In this document: positions 42,399-52,051 of the stretch, piece after piece
How positions within the stretch are numbered: the first letter of the stretch is position 1
How the letters are laid out: each line of letters starts with the position of its first letter
DNA from: Thiosulfatihalobacter marinus
GTDB taxonomy: Bacteria > Pseudomonadota > Alphaproteobacteria > Rhodobacterales > Rhodobacteraceae
Length of the DNA: 64,000 bases
Reading direction: 5' to 3'
Assembly: GCF_016019955.1 (NCBI RefSeq)
Contig: NZ_JAECRZ010000002.1
Coordinates: 372,001 to 436,000 of the forward strand
The notes under the pieces: generated by a model
What the model saw: the letters and a program-made list of their open reading frames with translations, nothing else
Databases searched by the model: none
What the model was told of the DNA's origin: nothing
Translations under genes and position numbers: made by a program

Positions 42399-43148
42399 TC
42401 AGGCGGCGGAGAGCGCGTCGATGATGGCGCGGAAATCGCGGGCGGTCAGGCTGGCGCCGCCCACAAGAGCGCCGTCGACATTGGGAACCGAGAAAATTTC
42501 GGTGGCGTTGTCGGGTTTGACCGAGCCGCCATAGAGGATGCGGGTGGACAGGCCGACGCCGGGGCCGAAGCGGCGTTCGAGCCGGGCGCGGATGAAATCA
42601 TGCACTTCGCCGATCTGGGCGATGGTGGGCACGCGTCCGGTACCGATCGCCCAGATCGGTTCGTAGGCGACAACCAGGTTTTCACCGGTGGCATTGTCGG
42701 GGATCGATCCGGCCAGCTGGCCGCCGATGATATCGAGTGTGTTGTCGGCCTCGCGTTCGGCCAGGCTTTCGCCCATGCAGATCACCGCCGTCAGACCCGA
42801 CGACCAGGCGGCGCGGGCCTTGGCGCGGACATGCTCGTCATGTTCGTGATGTTCGTCGCGCCGTTCCGAATGACCGATGATCACCGCGCGGGCGCCCGCG
42901 TCGGCCAGCATGTCGGCGGAGATGTCGCCCGTGTGGGCACCGCAGGCGCGCGCGTGGCAATCCTGTCCGCCGATGGCCACACCGGTGCCTTTCACGATGT
43001 CGGAGGCGCGGCTGAGCAACGTTGCGGGGGGGCAGACCAGGATGTCGGTATTTTGTGGGGCGGGGGTGGCGGCGAGGGCGCGCAGTTCCGCCAGCGCATC
43101 GCCCAGCCCGTTCATTTTCCAGTTTCCGGCGGCCAGTTTGCGACGCAT
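42399..43148 (-). CDS. tpiA: Triosephosphate isomerase
   Basis: The glycolytic enzyme interconverting DHAP and glyceraldehyde 3-phosphate. It has 249 residues in a TIM barrel. Catalytic Lys is in GNWKMNG, His in IGHSERR, and Glu in [14 protein letters not shown], with the phosphate loop GGSVKPDN. All catalytic residues are present. It is a stand-alone gene between the GFA protein and the A-type Fe-S carrier gene. Confidence 0.97.
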   Translation of the reverse strand: MRRKLAAGNWKMNGLGDALAELRALAATPAPQNTDILVCPPATLLSRASDIVKGTGVAIGGQDCHARACGAHTGDISADMLADAGARAVIIGHSERRDEHHEHDEHVRAKARAAWSSGLTAVICMGESLAEREADNTLDIIGGQLAGSIPDNATGENLVVAYEPIWAIGTGRVPTIAQIGEVHDFIRARLERRFGPGVGLSTRILYGGSVKPDNATEIFSVPNVDGALVGGASLTARDFRAIIDALSAA

Positions 43149-43230
43149 ATAAATCCCCGATGTTCAAAACGCTTCGGAAAGGTTTCTGGGCCTTGGCGGG
43201 GGCAAGGTCAAGTGTGCTGCGGGCCGGGGC

Positions 43231-43629
43231 TCAGCCGGGTCCGGGCGGGGAACCGGCGCTCTGCCCGGCGGCGAGTTCCTCGACATCCTTGAACTTGATC
43301 GACTCGCCGCAGCCGCAGGCGTCGGCCACGTTGGGATTGTTGAAGCGGAAACCGCTTTCCAGCAGCGACACCTGATAGTCGATTTCGGTACCGAACAGGA
43401 ACATCTGCGCCATGGGTGCGATCATCACGCGGGCGCCGTCCTGTTCGACCACCTCGTCATGCGGATCGGTTTCGGTGACGTATTCCATGGTGTATTCCAT
43501 GCCCGCGCAGCCGCCTTTCTTGACGCCGATGCGCAGCCCGGCATGGCCTTCGCGCTGCATGAGCCGGGCGATCTGGGTGGCGGCGGCCGGGGTGATGGTG
43601 ACGGCCTGTTTTCCGGGAATGCCAAACAT
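43231..43629 (-). CDS. A-type Fe-S carrier (IscA/SufA/ErpA family)
   Basis: A 132-residue A-type scaffold that hands [4Fe-4S] or [2Fe-2S] clusters to target enzymes. The cluster ligands are Cys in GGCAGMEY and the paired CGC in DACGCGES. The C-terminal 20 residues (SAGSPPGPG) are an extension, probably disordered. It lies 28 bp downstream of sufT, so the two are likely co-transcribed. Whether it is SufA or ErpA cannot be decided from sequence alone. Confidence 0.93.
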   Translation of the reverse strand: MFGIPGKQAVTITPAAATQIARLMQREGHAGLRIGVKKGGCAGMEYTMEYVTETDPHDEVVEQDGARVMIAPMAQMFLFGTEIDYQVSLLESGFRFNNPNVADACGCGESIKFKDVEELAAGQSAGSPPGPG

Positions 43630-43657
43630 CAGCTTTCCTCCTTGCCGGTGGGCGGGT

Positions 43658-44020
43658 TCACATGAAGCCCAGTTCGAGCCGGGCCTCGTCGGACATCATT
43701 TCCATGCCCCAGGGTGGCGACCACACGAGATCGACCGTGACATCGCGCACGCCGGGCACGCCGGCGACGGCCTCTTGCACCCAGCCGGGCATCTCGCCGG
43801 CAACGGGGCAGCCGGGCGCGGTGAGCGTCATGATGATATTGATATCGTTCTCCTGGCTGATCTCGATCGTGTAAACCAGCCCGAGATCGTAAATATTGAC
43901 CGGGATTTCAGGGTCATAGACACTTCGGCACGCCTCGACCGCCTGCTCGTGCAGAGGGTGGTCGGTGCTGGAAGGCGTGATCAGGGGGGTGCCTTCGACG
44001 GGGTCTGGTGCGTGAGTCAT
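43658..44020 (-). CDS. sufT: Fe-S cluster assembly protein SufT
   Basis: A 120-residue MIP18/DUF59 protein. The core VYDPEIPVNIYDLGLVYTIEI and LTAPGCPVAGEMPGWV, with the reactive Cys in PGCPV, matches SufT. It assists late cluster transfer under heavy demand. It forms a two-gene unit with the A-type carrier; the sufBCDS genes are not in the window. The 13-mer shared with the cys promoter lies 31-43 bp upstream. Confidence 0.93.
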   Translation of the reverse strand: MTHAPDPVEGTPLITPSSTDHPLHEQAVEACRSVYDPEIPVNIYDLGLVYTIEISQENDINIIMTLTAPGCPVAGEMPGWVQEAVAGVPGVRDVTVDLVWSPPWGMEMMSDEARLELGFM

Positions 44021-44050
44021 CTGTCGTCCTGCTTCATTCCTGAGTTTTTC

Positions 44051-44063
44051 ATATAGGAAATAT
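44051..44063 (-). promoter_or_regulatory. Shared 13-mer upstream of sufT
   Basis: The plus strand reads ATATAGGAAATAT, identical to 31021-31033 before the cys operon. It lies at nearly the same distance (31 vs 33 bp) from the start codon, in the same orientation. Both operons depend on Fe-S clusters. The regulator is unknown. Confidence 0.5.
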
Positions 44064-44141
44064 GGCGGGGGAGGTCCAGTGGGGGCGGTCGAGGAAATGT
44101 AGCGTGATGCCGGGGTGGTTTGCGCCCATGGCGCCGCGCGA

Positions 44142-45596
44142 TCAGCCGCTGGCGGCGGGTTTGCGGCGGCGCACGGGGGTGGGTCGGACGCGCATTTCTA
44201 TCTCTTCATAGAGTTTTTCGGCAAGGTTCCGGGCAGTGGCCTGTTCGATCCCCTCCAGGCCGGGGGACGAATTGACCTCGAGCACACGGGGGCCATCGGA
44301 ACTGCGCAGCAGATCGACGCCGGCGAGATTCAGGCCGAAGGCCCGTGCCGATTTCAGCGCGACATCGCGTTCGGCCCTGGTGATGCGCACGGCGCGGGCG
44401 GTGCCGCCCTGGTGCAGGTTGGAGCGGAAATCGCCCTCGGCCCCGGTTCGCAGGATGGCGCCGACCACCTTGTTGCCGATCACGAGGCAGCGCAGGTCTT
44501 CGCCCGCGGCCTCCTTGACGAAATGTTGCACGAGGAAATTGGCCTTGAGGCCGCGAAAGGCGGAGATTACGGATTCGGCGGCTTTCCTGGTTTCGGCCAG
44601 AACGACCCCCTTGCCTTGTGTGCTTTCCAGGAGTTTCACGATCAGCGGTGCCGAACCGACGAGCCCGATCAGGTTGCCGGTGTCCTTGGGTGAATTGGCA
44701 AAGGCGGTGGCGGGCATTCCGATGCGGTGCCGGGCCAGGACCTGGTGGGCGTGCAGCTTGTCACGGCTGGCGGTGATCCCGGCCGAGCCGTTCACGCAAT
44801 AGGTGCCGATGGTTTCAAACTGGCGGATGACGGCGGTGCCATAGGGGGTGATGGAGGCGCCGATCCGGGGGATCACGGCATCGTAACGGGGCAGGCGTTT
44901 GCCGTCATAATGCACTTCGGGGCTGAGTGCATTGATCGCCATGTAGCAGCGGGTGGTGTCGATCACCTCGACGGCATGGCCGCGTTTTTCGCCCTCTTCG
45001 ACGAGGCGTCGGGTGGAGTAGTTGTTCTCGCGGCTGAGCACGGCGATGCGCAGGGCGCGTTTCGGGGCGTCCTTGCGCATGGAGGTGGAATGGTAGACAT
45101 CGTAGCTAAGTTCGGGCTGGCAGAACCGGTCGGTGGCGACGATCGAGATATGGTCGCGCAGTGCCTCGCGGCCCAGCAGCATGTGGCTGGTCATGCCAAG
45201 CCGGTTGGTGAGGGTCAGTTCGATGGGCCATGCCTCGCCGCCGACCACGAGGGTGGAGGCGATCACGTAGCGATCTTCGCTTTCGCCATTCGACGAGGTG
45301 ACGGTGCGCCGATCGACCACATCCGCCGAGCAGGGAATGACAAGATCGTCGCGCCCGGGAATGGGGTGCACCGCAAAGCGCACCTTTGGGGCGGTGGCCG
45401 GTCCGAAGGTTTCGATGTCAAACGCGTGAAGCGACGAGGTGCGGGCGCCGGTATCGACCTTGACCTTGAGCGCGGGCAGGCCGAGATCGGGCAGGGCGAC
45501 CCATTCTTCCCATCCGAACCGCAACACGCGGCTGCCGTCGTCGGCGCCGGGCGCATCAGTGTCGAAGGGGCCTTGGCCGTCCTGCGGTTTGGTCAT
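44142..45596 (-). CDS. RimB-type protease domain fused to RimK-type ligase
   Basis: A 484-residue fusion; start [11 protein letters not shown] (45596). Residues about 22-155 are a RimB/ATP-dependent zinc-protease-like domain ([21 protein letters not shown], with an aspartic-protease-like DTGA loop). Residues about 170-470 are a RimK ATP-grasp ligase ([58 protein letters not shown]). In E. coli RimK adds glutamates to ribosomal protein S6, and RimB trims the tails in pseudomonads. Here writer and eraser would be on one chain. It diverges from tgt with 74 bp between starts. Confidence 0.85.
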   Translation of the reverse strand: MTKPQDGQGPFDTDAPGADDGSRVLRFGWEEWVALPDLGLPALKVKVDTGARTSSLHAFDIETFGPATAPKVRFAVHPIPGRDDLVIPCSADVVDRRTVTSSNGESEDRYVIASTLVVGGEAWPIELTLTNRLGMTSHMLLGREALRDHISIVATDRFCQPELSYDVYHSTSMRKDAPKRALRIAVLSRENNYSTRRLVEEGEKRGHAVEVIDTTRCYMAINALSPEVHYDGKRLPRYDAVIPRIGASITPYGTAVIRQFETIGTYCVNGSAGITASRDKLHAHQVLARHRIGMPATAFANSPKDTGNLIGLVGSAPLIVKLLESTQGKGVVLAETRKAAESVISAFRGLKANFLVQHFVKEAAGEDLRCLVIGNKVVGAILRTGAEGDFRSNLHQGGTARAVRITRAERDVALKSARAFGLNLAGVDLLRSSDGPRVLEVNSSPGLEGIEQATARNLAEKLYEEIEMRVRPTPVRRRKPAASG

Positions 45597-45670
45597 GGGC
45601 TTGTATCCTTGGCATTTGGGAAGAATCGCCACAAAAGGGCGCCGTGCCCTTATATGCAGAAGGCCGAGCC

Positions 45671-46801
45671 ATGTCCGAGAAATTCTCTTTCACCCTGAAC
45701 GCCACCGACGGGGCGGCGCGCACCGGCGTGATCCGCACGCCGCGTGGCGAGATTCGCACGCCGGCCTTCATGCCCGTGGGCACGGCGGCAACGGTCAAGG
45801 CTATGATGCCGGAAAGCGTGCGCGCGACGGGGGCGGATATCCTGTTGGGCAACACGTATCACCTGATGCTGCGCCCGACGGCGGAACGGATCGACCGGCT
45901 GGGCGGCTTGCACAGGTTCATGAACTGGGACCGGCCGATCCTGACGGATTCGGGGGGGTTTCAGGTGATGTCGCTGGCCGGGCTGCGCAAGCTCACCGAA
46001 GAGGGCGTGACCTTCAAGAGCCATATTGACGGGTCGCGCCACGAGTTGACGCCGGAACGGTCGATGGAGATCCAGCGGCTGCTGGGCAGCGACATCGTGA
46101 TGTGTTTCGACGAATGCCCGGCCTTGCCGGCGGATCGCGACCGGATTGCCGGATCGATGCGGTTGTCGATGCGCTGGGCGGCGCGATCGCGGGCGGCGTT
46201 CGGGGATCGCCCGGGACATGCGTTGTTTGGCATCATGCAGGGCGGGCTGGAGCGCGATCTGCGTGAAGAAAGTGCGCAGGCACTGAGGGAGATCGGGTTT
46301 GATGGCTATGCCGTGGGAGGATTGGCGGTGGGAGAGGGGCAGGCGGCGATGTTCGACTGTCTGGACTATGCGCCGGGTTTTCTGCCACGCGACAAGCCGC
46401 GCTATTTGATGGGGGTGGGCAAGCCCGACGATATCGTGGGGGCCGTGAAACGCGGCATCGACATGATGGATTGCGTGTTGCCGTCCCGGTCGGGGCGCAC
46501 CGGGCAGGTGTTCACGCGGCGTGGCGTGGTGAACATCAAGAACGCGCGCCATGCGGAGGATCCGCGCCCGCTGGATGGTGACTGTTCCTGTCCGGCCTGT
46601 TCGAATTACAGCCGCGCTTATCTGCATCACGTGTTCCGGGCCAACGAGATGATCTCGGGGATGCTGCTGACCTGGCACAACCTGCATTATTTCCAGGAGA
46701 TCATGGCCGGAATGCGCGCAGCGATTTCGGCAGGGTCTTTCGATGCCTGGGAAGCGGATTTCCACGCGCGCCGCGACGAGGGCGATATCGCGCCGGTGTA
46801 A
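45671..46801 (+). CDS. tgt: Queuine/preQ1 tRNA-ribosyltransferase
   Basis: A 376-residue TIM-barrel enzyme that swaps guanine-34 for preQ1 in tRNAs with GUN anticodons, including the two tRNA-Asp genes encoded at 52.4 kb. Catalytic Asp residues are in [11 protein letters not shown] and in [13 protein letters not shown]. Zinc ligands are in [17 protein letters not shown]. Length and motifs are normal. It starts at [10 protein letters not shown] (45671); the upstream ATG at 45644 is a weaker alternative. Confidence 0.96.
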   Translation: MSEKFSFTLNATDGAARTGVIRTPRGEIRTPAFMPVGTAATVKAMMPESVRATGADILLGNTYHLMLRPTAERIDRLGGLHRFMNWDRPILTDSGGFQVMSLAGLRKLTEEGVTFKSHIDGSRHELTPERSMEIQRLLGSDIVMCFDECPALPADRDRIAGSMRLSMRWAARSRAAFGDRPGHALFGIMQGGLERDLREESAQALREIGFDGYAVGGLAVGEGQAAMFDCLDYAPGFLPRDKPRYLMGVGKPDDIVGAVKRGIDMMDCVLPSRSGRTGQVFTRRGVVNIKNARHAEDPRPLDGDCSCPACSNYSRAYLHHVFRANEMISGMLLTWHNLHYFQEIMAGMRAAISAGSFDAWEADFHARRDEGDIAPV

Positions 46802-47105
46802 GGCCCGGCGGCGCGGTGGAGCGGCGCTGTTGGCCGGGCGGCCAAGGCGCCCCGCCCACCGTCCCGTATCGGTTTTCATCGGCGGCGGGATCGGGGCAAT
46901 CCTGCACCGGGGCGCGTCATTCGGCGCATTGGCGCAAAACCGCCTTGCGCCGGGCCGGGGCTGGGGCCATTGTGTCGGTCACAAAAATGAACGTCAGGTT
47001 GAAAACGGCGCCGAACCGCCCCATTTCATCCCGACGAGACCGGAGATGGCCGAGCGTTGCCACGTGTTGGGACCGGCGCCGTCTTGCCAACAACAAGGAT
47101 CGAGT
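46802..47105. other. 304 bp between tgt and lon, holding a heat-shock-type promoter
   Basis: The only features I can support are the candidate sigma-32 promoter at 46999-47026 and the lon ribosome binding site (AAGGATC). The rest is GC-rich with no convincing reading frame. Confidence 0.6.
46999..47026 (+). promoter_or_regulatory. Candidate sigma-32 (RpoH) promoter of lon
   Basis: TTGAAA (46999-47004), a 14 bp spacer and CCCCATTT (47019-47026) match the sigma-32 pattern closely. It lies 80 bp before the lon ATG. Heat-shock control of lon is well known in Proteobacteria. Confidence 0.65.
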
Positions 47106-49508
47106 ATGCAAGAGCCCCTGAACTCCTCTTATCCAGTGCTGCCGCTGCGCGACATCGTGGTGTTCCCGCACATGATCGTGCCGCTTTTCGTGGGCCGCGA
47201 GAAATCCGTGCGCGCGCTGGAAGAGGTGATGTCCGACAACAAGCAAATCCTGTTGTCGAGCCAGATCGACCCCAGCGAGGATGACCCGGTGGCCGAAGGC
47301 ATTTACACCGCCGGTGTGCTGGCCAATGTATTGCAGCTTTTGAAACTGCCCGATGGCACCGTCAAGGTGCTGGTCGAGGGCCAGAGCCGCGTGCAGATCA
47401 CCGATTTCATCGAAAACGAGTCCTATTTCGAGGCGCGGGCCGAGTATTTGCAGGAGATGCCGGGCGACGCGGCCACGATCGAGGCGCTGCTGCGTTCGGT
47501 TGCGAACGAGTTCGAACGATATGCCAAGGTCAAGAAGAACATCCCCGAAGAGGCGCTGGCGGCGGTGGCTGAATCGGTCGAGCCGGCGCGGCTGGCCGAT
47601 CTTGTTGCCGGGCATCTGGGCATCGAGGTGGAGCAGAAACAGGAGCTTCTGGAAACGCTGTCGGTGAGCGAGCGGCTGGAGAAGGTCTATGGCCTGATGC
47701 AGGGCGAAATGAGCGTTCTGCAGGTGGAGAAGAAGATCAAGACGCGGGTCAAATCCCAGATGGAGAAGACCCAGCGCGAATATTATCTGAATGAACAGAT
47801 GAAGGCCATTCAGAAGGAACTGGGTGACGGCGAAGAGGGCGAAGGCGAAATTGCCGAGCTGGAAGAGAAGATCGCCGGAACCAAGCTGAGCAAGGAGGCC
47901 CGGGAAAAGGCCGAGGGCGAGCTGAAAAAGCTCAAGAACATGAGCCCGATGAGCGCCGAGGCCACGGTGGTGCGCAACTATCTTGACTGGATGCTGAGCA
48001 TTCCGTGGGGCAAGAAGGGCCGGGTCAAGAAAGATCTGAACAAGGCGCAGGCGGTTCTGGACGACGATCACTATGGCCTGGAGAAGGTCAAGGAACGTAT
48101 CGTCGAGTATCTTGCCGTTCAGCAGCGCTCTTCCAAGCTGAAGGGGCCGATCCTGTGTCTTGTCGGGCCTCCGGGCGTGGGCAAGACCAGCCTTGGCAAA
48201 TCCGTTGCCAAGGCCACGGGGCGCGAGTTCATCCGTATTTCGCTGGGCGGGGTTCGGGACGAGAGCGAGATTCGCGGCCACCGGCGGACGTATATCGGCT
48301 CGATGCCCGGCAAGATCATCCAGGCGCTGAAAAAGGCCAAGACGACGAATCCGCTGATCCTGCTGGATGAGATCGACAAGATGGGGCAGGATTTCCGGGG
48401 CGATCCGGCGTCGGCCATGCTGGAAGTGCTGGACCCGGAACAGAACAGCACCTTTGTGGACCACTATCTTGAGGTGGAATACGATCTGTCCAACGTGATG
48501 TTCCTGACCACGGCGAACAGCTATAACATGCCGGGGCCCTTGCTGGACCGGATGGAGATCATTTCGCTGGCCGGGTACACCGAGGACGAAAAGCTGGAGA
48601 TCGCCAAGCAGCATCTGCTGGACAAGCAGGTCAGGAACCATGGCCTGAAGAAGGACGAGTTCGAGCTGACGGACGGCGCGCTGACCGAGATGATCCGCCG
48701 CTATACCCGCGAAGCGGGGGTGCGCAACCTGGAGCGCGAGATTGCCAAGCTGGCGCGTAAGGCGGTGACGCAGATCGTGCGCGGCGATATCGGCAAGGTG
48801 GTGGTGACGGAAGACAACCTGGACGACTTTCTGGGCGTGAAGAAGTTCCGTTATGGGCTGGCCGAGCAGGAGGACCAGGTGGGTGTTGTCACCGGTCTGG
48901 CCTGGACCAGTGTGGGCGGCGACCTGTTGCATATCGAGGCGCTGAAACTGCCTGGCAAGGGGCGGATGAAGACCACCGGCAAGCTGGGCGACGTGATGAA
49001 GGAGTCGATTGACGCGGCCTCGTCCTATGTCCGCTCGATCAGTCCGCGGATCGGGGTGAAGCCGCCCAAGTTCGACAAGATCGACATCCATGTGCATGTG
49101 CCTGACGGGGCCACGCCCAAGGACGGGCCGTCAGCGGGTCTGGCGATGGTGACGTCGATCGTATCGGTGCTGACGGGCATTCCGGTGCGCAGGGATATCG
49201 CCATGACCGGCGAGGTTTCGCTGCGCGGCAATGCGATGCCGATCGGGGGGCTGAAGGAAAAGCTTCTGGCGGCGCTGCGGGGCGGGATCAAGACGGTGTT
49301 GATTCCGGAAGAAAACGAAAAGGATCTGGCCGAAATCCCGGACAATGTGAAGGACGGGCTGAAGATCATCCCGGTCAAGCACGTATCCGAAGTGCTGAAG
49401 CTGGCGCTGGTCAAGACGCCCGAGCCGATTGACTGGGATGAGGCCGCTGAAGAGGCCGCCGCGGCGGCCATGGCCAAGGGGCAGGGCGCCGGCGCGACAG
49501 CGCATTGA
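47106..49508 (+). CDS. lon: ATP-dependent protease Lon
   Basis: An 800-residue protein starting MQEPLNSSYP. The N-terminal substrate domain is followed by the AAA+ module (Walker A VGPPGVGKTSLGKS, Walker B LILLDEIDKMG, sensor region), and the S16 protease domain with catalytic Ser in KDGPSAGLAMVTS and catalytic Lys in GGLKEKLLAAL. A long coiled region precedes the ATPase. Lon clears misfolded and regulatory proteins. The lon-hup order matches E. coli. A terminator follows at 49529. Confidence 0.97.
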   Translation: MQEPLNSSYPVLPLRDIVVFPHMIVPLFVGREKSVRALEEVMSDNKQILLSSQIDPSEDDPVAEGIYTAGVLANVLQLLKLPDGTVKVLVEGQSRVQITDFIENESYFEARAEYLQEMPGDAATIEALLRSVANEFERYAKVKKNIPEEALAAVAESVEPARLADLVAGHLGIEVEQKQELLETLSVSERLEKVYGLMQGEMSVLQVEKKIKTRVKSQMEKTQREYYLNEQMKAIQKELGDGEEGEGEIAELEEKIAGTKLSKEAREKAEGELKKLKNMSPMSAEATVVRNYLDWMLSIPWGKKGRVKKDLNKAQAVLDDDHYGLEKVKERIVEYLAVQQRSSKLKGPILCLVGPPGVGKTSLGKSVAKATGREFIRISLGGVRDESEIRGHRRTYIGSMPGKIIQALKKAKTTNPLILLDEIDKMGQDFRGDPASAMLEVLDPEQNSTFVDHYLEVEYDLSNVMFLTTANSYNMPGPLLDRMEIISLAGYTEDEKLEIAKQHLLDKQVRNHGLKKDEFELTDGALTEMIRRYTREAGVRNLEREIAKLARKAVTQIVRGDIGKVVVTEDNLDDFLGVKKFRYGLAEQEDQVGVVTGLAWTSVGGDLLHIEALKLPGKGRMKTTGKLGDVMKESIDAASSYVRSISPRIGVKPPKFDKIDIHVHVPDGATPKDGPSAGLAMVTSIVSVLTGIPVRRDIAMTGEVSLRGNAMPIGGLKEKLLAALRGGIKTVLIPEENEKDLAEIPDNVKDGLKIIPVKHVSEVLKLALVKTPEPIDWDEAAEEAAAAAMAKGQGAGATAH

Positions 49509-49528
49509 TCGCGGTTTCCTGAGTAGAC

Positions 49529-49564
49529 AGGGCGCGTTTCGGCAACGAAGCGCGCCCTTTTTCG
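49529..49564 (+). terminator. Terminator of lon
   Basis: A stem AGGGCGCG/CGCGCCCT with extra inner pairing is followed by TTTTTCG, 20 bp past the lon stop. Confidence 0.85.
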
Positions 49565-49602
49565 CTTCATGTTGTGGCGTGTTCGGGCAAAAAGGCGAGA
49601 TT

Positions 49603-49630
49603 TTGAGGCTTGGGGTGGATTTGGTAACCT
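49603..49630 (+). promoter_or_regulatory. Candidate hup promoter
   Basis: TTGAGG (49603-49608), a 16 bp spacer and TAACCT (49625-49630) lie 62 bp before the hup start. The match to sigma-70 is moderate. Confidence 0.4.
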
Positions 49631-49691
49631 ATCGCTGGTACGCTGGACGCGTTCGAGCAACAAACGAAACCTGAAAGAAACCGAGGCAATT

Positions 49692-50135
49692 ATGGCCACC
49701 ACACGCAAGTCGAGCACGACTGGCAAACCGGCATCGACCCCCAAGACGACACGCAAGACGACATCGCGGTCGAAGACGACCGCACGTGCAACCGGGCCGG
49801 CGGCTGATCCCGCGCCCGATCCGGCGGTGGTCGTGAATGCGCCCACGGTGGTTGTGGCCGGGGTAGAGATGAAGAAGAAGGAACTGATCGACCTGGTGGT
49901 CGAACGCTCCGGGATCAAGAAGCGGTTTGCCAAGCCAACCATCGAGGCCGCGCTGGCCGTTCTGGGCGAGGCGATGGCCGAAGGGCGCCCGCTGAATCTG
50001 AAGCCGATGGGCAAGGTCAAGGTGCACAAGTCCAAGCCGATCGCCGGTGGGCAGGTGCTGATGGCGCGGGTTCGCCAGCACGACAACGATGCCGAAGAAT
50101 CTGGGCCAGCCCCTCTTGCAGAGGCCGCCGAGTAA
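49692..50135 (+). CDS. HU-family DNA-binding protein with basic N-terminal extension
   Basis: A 147-residue protein. Residues about 60-130 are an HU/IHF fold (KKKELIDLVVERSGIKKRFAKPTIEAALAVLGEAMAEG). It is preceded by about 55 residues rich in Lys, Thr, Ser, Ala and Pro (KTTRKTTSRSKTTARATG), much longer than the few residues before ordinary HU (about 90 residues total). The tail resembles histone H1-like extensions and would add charge-based DNA binding. Position after lon fits hupB. The start MATTRKSST follows a short AT-rich leader. Confidence 0.9.
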   Translation: MATTRKSSTTGKPASTPKTTRKTTSRSKTTARATGPAADPAPDPAVVVNAPTVVVAGVEMKKKELIDLVVERSGIKKRFAKPTIEAALAVLGEAMAEGRPLNLKPMGKVKVHKSKPIAGGQVLMARVRQHDNDAEESGPAPLAEAAE

Positions 50136-50154
50136 CGCTAGATAGCGCGGCACC

Positions 50155-50229
50155 GGGTGATTAGCTCAGTGGTAGAGCGCTTCGTTCACATCGAAGATGT
50201 CAGGAGTTCAAATCTCTTATCACCCACCA
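50155..50229 (+). tRNA. tRNA-Val (CAC anticodon)
   Basis: Acceptor GGGTGAT pairs with ATCACCC, with D stem GCTC/GAGC. The anticodon loop TTCACAT lies between CTTCG and CGAAG, so the anticodon is CAC. T stem AGGAG/CTCTT surrounds TTCAAAT. CCA is encoded (50227-50229). Confidence 0.95.
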
Positions 50230-50240
50230 TGTTTCGCGGC

Positions 50241-50279
50241 GGGCGCTCCCTGATAAAGGTTGAGCGCCCGTTTGCTTTT
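50241..50279 (+). terminator. Terminator after tRNA-Val
   Basis: An 8-bp stem GGGCGCTC/GAGCGCCC with loop CCTGATAAAGGTT is followed by a T-rich GTTTGCTTTTC. Confidence 0.7.
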
Positions 50280-50287
50280 CGGGTGAC

Positions 50288-50752
50288 TCACAGCCGCATC
50301 AGATAGGATTGGTGCCCATCCGCGACCAGCACGCCGTCCTGGTTGAAAATGCGGATGGCCAGCGTCATTGCGCCGGTTGTCCTGCGTGGCTCCAGCGCGG
50401 TGATTTCGAATTCGGGGTAAAGCGTGTCGCCGCACAGGACAGGCGCCAGAAACCGCGAGGATTGGGACAGAAACCCGATCAGCGCCTCGCCCATTTCATG
50501 CGCCAGCGGGCTGGCGCCGATAGCCGCCTGGATCAGGGTCTGATAGCCGTGGGCCAGCAGGTTGGCATGGCCTTGCCGGGCGCAATAGGGGCGGTCGTAA
50601 TGGATCGGATGATTGTCGCCGCTGGCGGCCTGAAAGGCGGCGAAAACGCCCTCGGTCATGGTGCGCGAGGGCGCGCGGAAGACCTCTCCGATGCGAAAGT
50701 CGGCAAAGGCGCGGCGCGGGTGGGTGCTGTGCTGGGTCGGGTCAAATGTCAT
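50288..50752 (-). CDS. MaoC-like dehydratase (hot-dog fold)
   Basis: A 154-residue protein starting MTFDPTQHST (50752). The hydratase loop FQAASGDNHPIHYD (the Asp/His of MaoC/(R)-enoyl-CoA hydratases) and YQTLIQAAIG...FLAPVLCGDTLYPEFE are characteristic. It may hydrate an enoyl-CoA or bind a related acyl ligand. No fatty-acid or PHB genes adjoin, so the substrate is unknown. It converges with the tRNA-Val gene. Confidence 0.88.
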   Translation of the reverse strand: MTFDPTQHSTHPRRAFADFRIGEVFRAPSRTMTEGVFAAFQAASGDNHPIHYDRPYCARQGHANLLAHGYQTLIQAAIGASPLAHEMGEALIGFLSQSSRFLAPVLCGDTLYPEFEITALEPRRTTGAMTLAIRIFNQDGVLVADGHQSYLMRL

Positions 50753-50854
50753 GGTGCCATGAGGGCGCGCGCAACGCAGTCTGTCAATGGTCACGGGAGA
50801 AGCCCGGGACATGGCGGGCCCCGCGCCCGCAGGGCCGTCAGGGGCATGGGCGCG

Positions 50855-51856
50855 TCAGCCCTGCCCGGCGGAAAAGCGATGCGGCGTGATGCCAAAGGCC
50901 TCGCGGAAACGTTTGGAGAAATTGCCCGCGCTTTCATAGCCGCAGGCGATGGCCACATCCACGACGGGCATGTCGGTTTCGGCCAGCAGGATGCGGGCCT
51001 TGTGCAGGCGCAATTCTTGCAGGTAGCGGCGCGGGGTTGTGTCAAGATGGGTGCGGAACAGCCGTTCCATCTGGCGACGCGACAGGCCCAATTCGCTGCA
51101 CAGCGCGCCGAGGTTGATTTCGTCGTCCAGATGCGCCTCGAAATGTGCAATCAGGCGCAGCAGTTTCGGGTTGCGGGTGCCCAGGCTGGCCGAGGTCGAG
51201 CTTTGCTGGCGGTCGGTTTCCGAGCGTTGCACGGAATGCAGGCACATGTTGAGCACGGCGCGGGCCAGATCGCCGCCATGCCGGTCGTAGATCAGCCGGA
51301 TGAACAGGTCGGTCGCCGCCGCGCCGCCGCCGCAGGTCAGAATGCGCTCGTCAATGGCGTATAGCTGTTCGACCGGGTCAAGATCGGGAAAGTGTTCGCG
51401 AAACGGGGGGATGTTTTCCCAATGCAGGGTGAAGGTGCGCCCGGACAGGATCCCGGCGCGCGCCAACGTGTAGGCGCCGGTACACAGCCCCCCCACGGTG
51501 CGCCCGGTGCGCCATTGCCGGCGCAGCCAGCCAGCCACGGCGGCGGGGGTGTTGCGTTCGGGTTCGACGCCCGAGCAGACGAAGATCGCGGCGGTTTGCG
51601 GGGTGTCGGCCAGTGCGGAATCGATCCCGATCTCGATCCCGTTGGAACAGCGCATATTGGCCCCGGTTTCGGACATTGTGGTCCAGGAATAAAGGCTTTG
51701 CCCCGTCAGCTGGTTGGCAATGCGCAGCGGCTCGATGGCCGAGGTAAAGGCCAGCATCGACAGGTTGGGCAGCAACACGAAGACAATCGGATCCGGCGCG
51801 GCCACCGGGGGCAAAGGGACATGGGCGACGCCTTTGGGGACGATGGGATCTGGCAT
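50855..51856 (-). CDS. GlxA-family AraC-type transcriptional regulator (GbdR/CdhR-like)
   Basis: A 333-residue regulator; start MPDPIVPKGV (51856). An N-terminal DJ-1/PfpI-like domain (FVLLPNLSMLAFTSAIEPLRIANQ, GGLCTGAYTLARAG) is followed by a C-terminal AraC helix-turn-helix pair (LGALCSELGLSRRQMERLFRTHL, VVDVAIACGYESAGNFSKRFREAFG). The pattern SMLAFTSAIEPLRIANQL resembles GbdR and CdhR, which control glycine betaine and carnitine use. No such genes are adjacent, so its regulon lies elsewhere. Confidence 0.9.
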   Translation of the reverse strand: MPDPIVPKGVAHVPLPPVAAPDPIVFVLLPNLSMLAFTSAIEPLRIANQLTGQSLYSWTTMSETGANMRCSNGIEIGIDSALADTPQTAAIFVCSGVEPERNTPAAVAGWLRRQWRTGRTVGGLCTGAYTLARAGILSGRTFTLHWENIPPFREHFPDLDPVEQLYAIDERILTCGGGAAATDLFIRLIYDRHGGDLARAVLNMCLHSVQRSETDRQQSSTSASLGTRNPKLLRLIAHFEAHLDDEINLGALCSELGLSRRQMERLFRTHLDTTPRRYLQELRLHKARILLAETDMPVVDVAIACGYESAGNFSKRFREAFGITPHRFSAGQG

Positions 51857-51936
51857 GGCGGCCTTGCACAATTGGGGCGGAACTAGCGTATAGAATAGCG
51901 CAAGCTGCGGTGGCTGCAATGGAGACAAAAAAGCGG

Positions 51937-51965
51937 TTGCACGGCGCATCTTCTGGCGCTATTTC
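51937..51965 (+). promoter_or_regulatory. Candidate promoter of tRNA-Val (TAC)
   Basis: TTGCAC (51937-51942), a 17 bp spacer and TATTTC (51960-51965), with the tRNA starting at 51976. Confidence 0.45.
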
Positions 51966-51975
51966 CACCGTCACC

Positions 51976-52051
<76 letters not shown>

